DNA of 8,348 nt from CAZDDA01 sp964568045 (GTDB lineage Bacteria > Bipolaricaulota > Bipolaricaulia > UBA7950 > UBA9294): contig CAZMOL010000066.1 in NCBI GenBank assembly GCA_964568045.1, positions 1 to 8,348 of the forward strand. The letters run 5' to 3'. The notes beneath the pieces are model-generated. The model was not told the DNA's origin. It was given only the letters and a program-made list of their open reading frames with translations, and ran no database searches. A program made the translations under genes and the position numbers. Positions 1 through 5,969 of the stretch are shown one piece after another (position 1 is the stretch's first letter; every line of letters starts with the position of its first letter).

Positions 1-1
1 G

Positions 2-2440
2 CTCGACGACGGCCTCCTGCGAGTTCGTCTTGCCGAACCTCTTGAACCGGGCGGCAGAACCCAGGTTGCGCTCGAGTTCGAGACGAAATTCGCCCGGGCT
101 CTGTGGGGAGACAACAACGTGTACCGCGACGTGTACATCTGGCGCTTCGGTTGGAACCCAATGGCTTATCCCAACGGGCACGTGGAGCAAGAGAGATTTG
201 AGTTGCCGGCGGCGTTCTATGATATCGAGCTCAGTGTTCCGCGCGACTTCGTCGTCGCTGCCGGCACGGAGCGACAAGGGATACTTGCAGAGAACGACGA
301 ATGGAAAACCCTATCGTTGACAAGCGATGTTCCCACCCGTTCTGTGCCGCTTGTGATCGGCAAAGATCTTGGTAGCTTCCGAATGGTGTGGCAGGATGTG
401 ACGATCGATTCCTACTATCTGCCGGGAGGAGAGAGCGCCGCTCGCTTGGCGGCCACCTACGCCGCTGATATTCTGACCTACCACAGCGAGCACTTCGGGC
501 CCTATGCTTCCAAGCGCCTGGTGATTGTCGAAAACCCGACGGCGGGCCTCTACGGCATGGGGGCAAGCGGCATGATCCTCGTCGGTACGAGCAACTATCG
601 TTTAAAAGACGTCCCCGCCCAAGGAACCCTGGAACGACTGCTTGACTATCTGATGGCACACGAGATAGCGCATCTGTGGTGGGGCATCGGTGTAGGAGCT
701 GACTTCAACGCGGAGAACTGGCTGTCGGAGGGATTCGCTGAGTACCTGTCGTATACATACTTCGAGGAGAAGTATGGTGGCTTTGAGCCAAACCTGTTCA
801 GTCATCTGAAAGGTGGGCTCATCGAGGAGGCAGTTCGCTCTCAGTTCGGTTACTGGAACCTGCGTCACCAACTGACGGAACTACCCTATCTGACGCTGCT
901 CAAGAACGGCTTCGATGAGGCGATTGTCAAGCCAAGGTCGGACATCGACTATTTGAACGGCCTGTCGGTGCGGACCTACAACAAGGGCTACCTTGTTCTG
1001 CGAGCACTGGACGGGTTGCTGGGGCACGACACGATGCTGCGGATCCTGCAGCAGTTCTACGCCCGCTACAACCACCTCATTCCCACGGTGGAGGGCTTCC
1101 GCCAAGTGGCGGAGGAGGTGTCGGGCCGGGAACTCGAGCGCTTCTTCAATAGCTGGCTCTATGGCGCCGATACCCTTGACGTGGCAGTTAATGGTCTTGA
1201 ATCAAGCAGGTCGGACGACGGGTATCAGACAGTGGTTCGCCTGAGCAATGAGGGCGAGGCGATCTATCCGGTTACCGTTCGAGCGATTACTGCCGAAGGT
1301 GAAGAGCTGGAGGCGACGTGGCACGATGAAGCGACGCAAGGAACGGTCTCTTTTGCCAGCTTCTCGCCGGTCGTGCGGGTTCACGTCGATCCTCTGGAGG
1401 TGAGCCCGGATGCGAACCGGTTCAACAACCACTTTCCCCGGCGCGTGGTGCTCAAGCACCCCTTCCTTGAAGACGGCTGGAAGATCGGGCAGCCGTTGGA
1501 CGCTTATCTCTTCTCGATATCGCCGATGAGTATCTCCGGCAGCTTCCGCAACGATCACCAGTGGGCTCTTGCCGTCATACCGCAGGTTGATGAGATCGAT
1601 GAATTGACCGACCTGGATCAGCTCCGCTGGACGGCCACCGGCTTTTTCGCGGCCAACCTCGGCCGCGAGTTGTCAGTCGACGGCTTGGCCACGCTAGCAG
1701 ACTATAGCCCGAGCGAAGGTGCGGGCGTTCTCGACGCGCAGCTCGGTTTGAATGTGATGCGGTTTGAGCATCCCTCCATCGGCGTTACCGGACGCTACTG
1801 GTCTCCGGCTGGCCTGATGCGGATTGCTGTAGGAGCGCTGGGTGACTTGCCGCGGCCCACAGCGTACATGGGTCTTGACTATGCCCGCCTCGATGTCCTG
1901 CGATACTACCTGCAGAATACCTTCTCTCTTAGATTGGGGGTCCCGGGATTCGGGCACGAGCCGTTCGGGACGTTTGAGTGGAAAGGCTTCAAGCGCTTTC
2001 GGCTGGCACACATGCTGTATGTGGATATCGATCTTGGTGCAGGCAAAGAACTCTTCGGCACGTCGCCCGAGTCGTTCGGATTCTCATTGGAGCGTCTGCA
2101 TGCGTTCGCAGAGGATTTCGCGGGCGATCGCGGCGTGTTCGGTCGGCTAACACTCCGGCTGCCGCCGTTGGTGAGAGGGCTTGGGTATTCGTTGTTGAGC
2201 TTGGCGCACGTCGATAGCCTCTATGCCAGTCTGTTCGTTCAAGGCGGCCAGACGTGGGCCTGGGGTGATTGTGTAGGAATCAACGATCCCAAGCTGGAAG
2301 CGGGTGTCGAATCGACCATCACCGTGACCAGTTTCCTGAGCTTTCCACTCGGACTGACGGTCGGTTATGCGTACCCACTTCTTGGCGCTGAGCCCGGTGC
2401 GGGTGGGGAGTTCTTCGTGAACTTTTACAGCGCGTTGTAG
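2..2440 (+). CDS. M1-family zinc metallopeptidase fused to a probable outer-membrane beta-barrel, 5'-partial
   Basis: The frame is open from base 2, so the true start lies before the window; the GTG at 119 is internal. Numbering from base 2, 813 residues are visible. The first ~110 look like the end of an M1 N-terminal beta domain. The zinc site HEIAH is at residues 220-224, followed after exactly 18 residues by Glu243, the M1/gluzincin pattern HExxH-18x-E; Glu221 is the general base. Tyr326 in the YNKG segment matches the catalytic Tyr of the family (Tyr383 of leukotriene A4 hydrolase). The usual GxMEN motif reads GMGAS around residues 185-189, so its Glu is replaced by Gly. Residues ~430-813 are not part of a normal M1 enzyme: they hold repeated amphipathic beta-strands with Gly and aromatic residues, ending in stretches such as LFVQGGQTWAW and PLGLTVGYAYPLL that resemble the last strands of Omp85/surface-antigen barrels. 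The last residue is Leu, not the usual Phe. The peptidase assignment is firm; the barrel and a cell-surface or periplasmic location are inferred. Confidence 0.88.
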   Translation, partial: LDDGLLRVRLAEPLEPGGRTQVALEFETKFARALWGDNNVYRDVYIWRFGWNPMAYPNGHVEQERFELPAAFYDIELSVPRDFVVAAGTERQGILAENDEWKTLSLTSDVPTRSVPLVIGKDLGSFRMVWQDVTIDSYYLPGGESAARLAATYAADILTYHSEHFGPYASKRLVIVENPTAGLYGMGASGMILVGTSNYRLKDVPAQGTLERLLDYLMAHEIAHLWWGIGVGADFNAENWLSEGFAEYLSYTYFEEKYGGFEPNLFSHLKGGLIEEAVRSQFGYWNLRHQLTELPYLTLLKNGFDEAIVKPRSDIDYLNGLSVRTYNKGYLVLRALDGLLGHDTMLRILQQFYARYNHLIPTVEGFRQVAEEVSGRELERFFNSWLYGADTLDVAVNGLESSRSDDGYQTVVRLSNEGEAIYPVTVRAITAEGEELEATWHDEATQGTVSFASFSPVVRVHVDPLEVSPDANRFNNHFPRRVVLKHPFLEDGWKIGQPLDAYLFSISPMSISGSFRNDHQWALAVIPQVDEIDELTDLDQLRWTATGFFAANLGRELSVDGLATLADYSPSEGAGVLDAQLGLNVMRFEHPSIGVTGRYWSPAGLMRIAVGALGDLPRPTAYMGLDYARLDVLRYYLQNTFSLRLGVPGFGHEPFGTFEWKGFKRFRLAHMLYVDIDLGAGKELFGTSPESFGFSLERLHAFAEDFAGDRGVFGRLTLRLPPLVRGLGYSLLSLAHVDSLYASLFVQGGQTWAWGDCVGINDPKLEAGVESTITVTSFLSFPLGLTVGYAYPLLGAEPGAGGEFFVNFYSAL

Positions 2441-2534
2441 AAGCAGGGCCGCCCCGAAGTGGTCTTCTCGCCGTTGACTTAGCGTCTTGTGTCGCGCAAG
2501 ATGCGTGAATCACTGTCAACGTTTGCACGGGAAG

Positions 2535-3569
2535 GTGATTGTTCTGGCAAAACGAGTTGACGTTGCTCCCTACACGATCGATCCGCAGAGGTACGGACGG
2601 TTCGATGAGCGACAGACGGTGTTCATGCGGCGGCACTGGGACAAGGCGGCAAGCTTCTACGCACACGAGTACCGGGAGAATGTAATCGACATCATTGCGG
2701 AGGGTCGTATTGGCTATTCCCGAGTCGATTTTGCAAGGATTCTTGCGTCCTGGACAGTGCACGACTGCTTCGGCAGCGCGTTCTCCTGGAAGAGGTTGGG
2801 CCAAGCCGATCCTGGCATGATGCAGCTTGGTAAACATCCGGTGCCCGATCCTTCTCTCATGGGTCAACAGGTGAAGGAAACTGCTCGCATGTTCGGTGTC
2901 GACCTTGTCGGTGTCTGCAAATTGGATCGAAAGTGGGTGTACTCCTTCGATCGAAGCGGTGACCCGATTGACATCCCGCCGGAATACCAGTATGCAGTTG
3001 TGATGGGAATCGCGATGGACAAGGAAGCGGTCGCGACATCGCCGGCGTTCCTCTCAGCCTCGGCCACAGGTATCGGCTACTCGCGGATGGCGTTTGCGAT
3101 TGCCTGCATGGCGGAGTTCATCCGCAACCTGCGCTACAACGCAATCCCGATGGGAAACGACACCGCCCTGAGCATTCCGCTGGCGATCGACGCCGGGCTG
3201 GGCCAGCTTGGACGAAATGGTCTTCTGATCACACCGGAATTCGGTTCGTGCCTGCGGATCTGCAAGGTGTTCACCGATCTTCCCTTGGAGCCGGATCGGC
3301 CCATTGAGTTCGGTGTCACCGATTACTGCAAGAGCTGCAACAAGTGTGTTGAAGCCTGCAAAGCCGACGCGATCAACCCCGAGCGCGAACCGTCTCTCAC
3401 CGTGGCCTGTCCGTCCAACAACCAAGGGATCACCCGCTGGGCGGTGAACGCCGATCGCTGCTACGAATTTTGGATCGAAAACGGGGCCGCGTGCTCCAAC
3501 TGCATCTCTGCCTGTCCGTTCACGCACGGTGGTGAAACGGTGACCAAAGGGAATAGGCATCCTCGTTAA
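2535..3569 (+). CDS. Reductive dehalogenase-like corrinoid/iron-sulfur protein, short cytosolic form
   Basis: About 344 residues from a GTG at 2535. A TTG at 2487 would add 16 residues; an in-frame TGA at 2475 rules out anything longer. Neither start has a well-placed Shine-Dalgarno sequence, so the exact start is uncertain. The protein resembles the RdhA family: an N-terminal RYGRFDERQTVF segment, GYSRM near residue 181, and a stretch RNGLLITPEFGSCLRICKVF leading into TDLPLEPDRP. Two [4Fe-4S] motifs follow: Cys265-x2-Cys268-x2-Cys271-x3-Cys275, then Cys309-x10-Cys320-x2-Cys323-x3-Cys327-Pro. Tyr182, Asn208 and Arg241 have the spacing I recall for the PceA active-site residues Tyr246, Asn272 and Arg305. 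Known family members reduce organohalides using a base-off corrinoid and two clusters. Unusual here: no twin-arginine leader, the protein ends 17 residues after the last cysteine, Lys follows the first motif in place of Pro, and no rdhB-type membrane anchor lies next to it. Many such environmental homologues have unproven substrates, and the related QueG fold is an alternative relative. It lies 94 bases after the peptidase gene and could be co-transcribed. Confidence 0.85.
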   Translation: MIVLAKRVDVAPYTIDPQRYGRFDERQTVFMRRHWDKAASFYAHEYRENVIDIIAEGRIGYSRVDFARILASWTVHDCFGSAFSWKRLGQADPGMMQLGKHPVPDPSLMGQQVKETARMFGVDLVGVCKLDRKWVYSFDRSGDPIDIPPEYQYAVVMGIAMDKEAVATSPAFLSASATGIGYSRMAFAIACMAEFIRNLRYNAIPMGNDTALSIPLAIDAGLGQLGRNGLLITPEFGSCLRICKVFTDLPLEPDRPIEFGVTDYCKSCNKCVEACKADAINPEREPSLTVACPSNNQGITRWAVNADRCYEFWIENGAACSNCISACPFTHGGETVTKGNRHPR

Positions 3570-3800
3570 TCAGGAGAGAGGGCTATTGGCAGACGACATT
3601 CACCGCAGGACCCATTCTCGGAGAAGGGATTCGCACAGGCTTGATTAGCTAGGTGATTTTGGTTCCAGGATTAGAATGTCCTACTGGACACGTATCATCT
3701 ATGGCCTTGCCGCAGGCTGTAGAGGTGGTGGTAGTGCCCCTTCAACTTGATTGTGTGGCGATAGGAGAGGCCATCACTAGCACGGCATTCCGGGTGTGTC

Positions 3801-4931
3801 TTACACCAGCTTGTTCTGCTTCCTCGCGGATGCCTGCTCGAGGTCATCAATCAGAAGCTTCGGGTCCTCGAGTCCTATGGATAGCCTTACCAGATTGTCT
3901 TTGATGCCGGCTGCAGCCCTTTCCTGCGGCGAAAGCGAAGCGTGGGTGTTCGTCACGGGTTGGGTGGCAAGCGTGGTTACTCCACCGAGGCTTGTCGCCA
4001 GCTTGATGACCTTCAGGCGGTCCATGAATTGCTTGGTCCCCGCGTAGTCGGCTAAGAGCTCAAAGCTCAACATCCCTCCAAACCCCTTCATCTGGCGAGC
4101 GGCCACTGCGTGGTCGGGATGCGTCGACAGGCCGGGGTAGTGGACGGTATCCACGTGCTTGTGTGTGGAGAGGAATTGGGCCACGGTCATCGCGGTGTCG
4201 TTTTGTCTCTTCACCCGCACCTCGAGGGTCTGCATGCCGCGCCAGGCGAGAAAGGCGCTCATTGGGTCCAGAATACCTCCGAACATCCTGCGCTGTTTCC
4301 AGATCGTTTCGTGATGCTCTTCATTGCAGCAGGCAAACCCAGCGGTGATGTCGTGGTGGCCTCCCAGGTACTTGGTGGCGCTGTGAATGGCGATGTCGAC
4401 ACCCAGCTCGATCGGCCGTTGATTCACCGGCGAGGCGAACGTTGAATCGAGGACGACCACGGCTCCGTGTTCGTGTGCAAGCTGTGCCAACGGTTTGACA
4501 TCGATCACCCGAAGCAGGGGATTCATCGGCGACTCAAGAAACAGGAGCCTCGCTCCCTTCTTAAGCTCGGCGCCACATTTGTCGACGTCGTCGCAATTTA
4601 GTCCGATGGTGTCGACCCCCATTCGGGGAAGGTAGTCGTGGATGAATCGGTAGGTTTCGCCGTAGGTCTGAATGGCGACGACGCGCCCGCCCTTTTCGAC
4701 AAACGCGAGAATCGTGCTGGTGATTGCAGCCATTCCAGAGCCGAATCCGACTACGTTGGAGTAGCCCTCCATCGATGCTAGCATCTGCTCAGCTTCTCGA
4801 ACCGTCGGGTTGTCCCAGCGCGAATAGAGATAGCCAGTGCGATGCTGCACAACGTCGATCAGTTCATCGCTGTTCTCAAACGTGTAGGTGGCCGACAACA
4901 CAACAGGCGGCGTTACGGGCTTGCCTTTCAT
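3801..4931 (-). CDS. Trans-sulfuration-family PLP enzyme (cystathionine gamma-lyase/synthase or methionine gamma-lyase type)
   Basis: 376 residues of the Cys/Met-metabolism PLP family, fold type I. PLP-binding signatures are complete: Lys187 in SATKYLGGHHD forms the Schiff base, Asp162 in DSTF should hold the pyridine nitrogen, Tyr36 and Arg38 in YSR bind phosphate of the neighbouring subunit's cofactor, Tyr90 stacks on the ring, and Arg349 in VRLSIG should bind the substrate carboxylate. The start is well fixed: GGAGGT lies 8 bases upstream and an in-frame TGA sits two codons before the ATG. The N-terminus is therefore about 25 residues shorter than in many relatives. Residues that set the reaction are mixed: Arg95 after the YGET segment is like cystathionine enzymes (Arg119 of human CGL), but the positions of CGL Glu59 and Glu339 are Leu35 and Thr319, and the methionine gamma-lyase Cys116 position is Glu92. 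Family members do gamma- or beta-elimination or replacement on sulfur amino acids in the cytosol; which one applies here cannot be told. It stands alone, convergent with the dehalogenase-like gene. Confidence 0.9.
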   Translation of the reverse strand: MKGKPVTPPVVLSATYTFENSDELIDVVQHRTGYLYSRWDNPTVREAEQMLASMEGYSNVVGFGSGMAAITSTILAFVEKGGRVVAIQTYGETYRFIHDYLPRMGVDTIGLNCDDVDKCGAELKKGARLLFLESPMNPLLRVIDVKPLAQLAHEHGAVVVLDSTFASPVNQRPIELGVDIAIHSATKYLGGHHDITAGFACCNEEHHETIWKQRRMFGGILDPMSAFLAWRGMQTLEVRVKRQNDTAMTVAQFLSTHKHVDTVHYPGLSTHPDHAVAARQMKGFGGMLSFELLADYAGTKQFMDRLKVIKLATSLGGVTTLATQPVTNTHASLSPQERAAAGIKDNLVRLSIGLEDPKLLIDDLEQASARKQNKLV

Positions 4932-4939
4932 TTGTCAAT

Positions 4940-4945
4940 ACCTCC
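4940..4945 (-). promoter_or_regulatory. Ribosome binding site of the PLP enzyme gene
   Basis: On the minus strand this reads GGAGGT, a near-perfect Shine-Dalgarno sequence, 8 bases before the ATG at 4931. Together with the stop codon at 4937-4935 in the same frame it decides the start of the gene. Confidence 0.85.
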
Positions 4946-5000
4946 ATGTCCTGTGGGGTTTCTTCATTGCGAACTCGCTTTTGGCAAAGGGTGCGTTCAC

Positions 5001-5033
5001 ACTGTGATAACAGTCTGCTCATTCTAGAGCAGA
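5001..5033. promoter_or_regulatory. Two abutting palindromes, possible operators
   Basis: ACTGT-gata-ACAGT (5001-5014) is a perfect 5-base inverted repeat, and TCTGCTC-attcta-GAGCAGA (5014-5033) is a perfect 7-base inverted repeat sharing the base at 5014. The spacer of the second repeat is exactly the predicted -10 element (TAGAAT on the minus strand) and the first repeat covers the expected start of transcription. This is where a repressor would act. They could instead form hairpins in RNA. No specific regulator family is recognised. Confidence 0.45.
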
Positions 5034-5050
5034 AAAGCGAGGCAACACAA
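5021..5050 (-). promoter_or_regulatory. Predicted sigma70-type promoter of the PLP enzyme gene
   Basis: On the minus strand a -35-like TTGTGT (5050-5045) is followed after 18 bases by TAGAAT (5026-5021), five of six matches to the -10 consensus. Transcription would begin near 5014, giving a leader of about 80 bases. The -35 box is weak (three of six), so the call rests mainly on the -10 element and its position. Confidence 0.45.
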
Positions 5051-5090
5051 CGGCTTGTTCAACGGTTTCTTTGGGGCCGTGGCTGGGGTG

Positions 5091-5103
5091 GGAGGATAGG
5101 ATG
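5091..5103 (+). promoter_or_regulatory. Shine-Dalgarno plus ATG, alternative distal start for the SagB-like gene
   Basis: GGAGG (5091-5095) lies 5 bases before an ATG at 5101 that is in frame with the SagB-like gene and would add 39 residues at its N-terminus. The ribosome site is better than that of the start at 5218, but the extension is hydrophilic and would bury the lipoprotein signal about 40 residues in, which is abnormal. I therefore treat this as an unresolved alternative and not the main start. Confidence 0.35.
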
Positions 5104-5196
5104 AGGCGACAAGAGTCATCGAGTGAGAAGGCCGATGGTGCAGGAAGTGTCTGTTGGTGGCCAGCCGTCCTCTCCCTGAATCACACGGAGGCTCGT

Positions 5197-5202
5197 TATA
5201 AT
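5197..5202 (+). promoter_or_regulatory. Perfect -10 hexamer upstream of the SagB-like lipoprotein gene
   Basis: TATAAT ends 15 bases before the ATG at 5218. A transcript starting about 7 bases downstream would carry a leader of only about 9 bases, containing the G-rich GGGGTGAGG. No good -35 box is seen at 16 to 18 bases; the sequence there is CCTGAA or similar. This supports 5218, not 5101, as the main start. Confidence 0.45.
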
Positions 5203-5217
5203 GGCGCTGGGGTGAGG

Positions 5218-5913
5218 ATGGTGCGAAAAGACGTGCTCAGATTGATCGGCAGTACGGCACTGCTGCTCGGCGTGTTGGCGTTGGGCTGTGGGGGCAGGCT
5301 TGAGTCAGGGGAGGAGACAGTCCAAGTGATGCTGCCGGCAGCGCGGATTGTGGGTGATGTCAGTCTGGAAGAGGCCATAGCCGCACGGCGCTCGGTGCGG
5401 GTTTACGAAGAGGCGTCGCTGACTCTGGAGGAAGTGGCGCAGCTCCTGTGGGCTGCCCAAGGGATCACCGCAGAATGGGGAGGGAGGGCCGCTCCTTCAG
5501 CCGGCGCAACGTATCCCCTTGAGGTCTACGTGATTGCAGGAGAGGTGGAAGGGCTGCAGTCAGGAGTCTATCGATACCTCCCCGACAGCCACAGTGCAAC
5601 GCTCGTCAAGGAGGGAGACCTGAGGGCCGCGCTTTCCTCGGCGGCGCTGGGACAGGAATGGGTGCGGACTGCTCCCGCCTCCGTAGTTATCGCCGCTGCC
5701 TACGGCCGGACCACCGAGCAGTACGGTGAGCGTGGAGAGCGCTACGTGCACATGGAGGTCGGCCACGTGGGGCAGAATGTGTACCTTCAGGCAGCGGCTC
5801 TCGCCCTGGGAACAGTGATGGTGGGAGCATTCGATGACGCGAAAGTCAAGAATCTCCTTGAGACCGACGAGGAGCCCTTGGCGATCATGCCGGTGGGCCG
5901 ACCTGCCGGCTGA
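5218..5913 (+). CDS. SagB/ThcOx-type nitroreductase-family flavoprotein with lipoprotein signal
   Basis: 231 residues from ATG 5218, chosen because it gives a compact lipoprotein signal: positively charged MVRKDVLR, a hydrophobic core to residue 22, and Cys24 in the LALGC lipobox. GGGG at 5209-5212 can serve as a ribosome site. The rest is a nitroreductase-like FMN domain: SLEEAIAARRSVRVY (about 42-56) with the Arg-rich phosphate-binding segment, LLWAAQGIT, PSAGATYPLEVYV (about 92-104), and a late GxVMVGAFDD segment, all typical of the SagB-type dehydrogenase branch. SagB proteins oxidise azolines in peptide natural products using FMN, but stand-alone homologues are common and their substrates are unknown. 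No cyclodehydratase or precursor peptide gene is in the window. A Sec-exported lipoprotein with an FMN fold is odd because no twin-arginine motif is present, so flavin would have to be loaded outside the cytoplasm. The gene is divergent from the PLP enzyme and convergent with the aldo/keto reductase, so it is probably transcribed alone. Confidence 0.85.
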   Translation: MVRKDVLRLIGSTALLLGVLALGCGGRLESGEETVQVMLPAARIVGDVSLEEAIAARRSVRVYEEASLTLEEVAQLLWAAQGITAEWGGRAAPSAGATYPLEVYVIAGEVEGLQSGVYRYLPDSHSATLVKEGDLRAALSSAALGQEWVRTAPASVVIAAAYGRTTEQYGERGERYVHMEVGHVGQNVYLQAAALALGTVMVGAFDDAKVKNLLETDEEPLAIMPVGRPAG

Positions 5914-5969
5914 AACACACCCTAGGATGTGCGTGCGTCCAGATTACGTGAACCCGCTGTTTGGATGGG

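Noticed and set aside
2474..2502. Possible promoter TTGACT, 17 bases, CAAGAT before the dehalogenase-like gene
   Set aside because: The -35 box is good but the -10 box matches only three of six bases, and read-through from the peptidase gene is equally possible.
2473..2561. Three GTTGAC/GTCAAC hexamers spaced 42 and 41 bases apart around the start of the dehalogenase-like gene, near four helical turns
   Set aside because: The same hexamer also occurs at several unrelated places in the window, for example near 316, 6174, 6958 and 7768, so the spacing is probably chance.
3677..3690. Hairpin TGTCC-tact-GGACA in the 231-base gap between the convergent dehalogenase-like and PLP genes
   Set aside because: The stem is only five pairs and neither strand has a following T run, so I do not call a terminator. 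Nothing else recognisable is in this gap.
3653..3904. Plus-strand open frame of 83 codons in the gap after the dehalogenase-like gene
   Set aside because: It runs into the antisense of the well-supported PLP enzyme gene, has no family-like features and no good ribosome site.
4935..4967. Ten-codon minus-strand open frame (MKKPHRTWRY) ending 3 bases before the PLP enzyme start, like a leader peptide
   Set aside because: It has no clear ribosome site and no run of regulatory codons such as Cys or Met; an ORF this short is easily chance.
5916..5931. Imperfect palindrome CACACCCTAGGATGTG between the convergent SagB-like and aldo/keto reductase genes
   Set aside because: It has one mismatch, a tiny loop and no T run, so it is not a convincing terminator, and its position between gene ends makes an operator unlikely.
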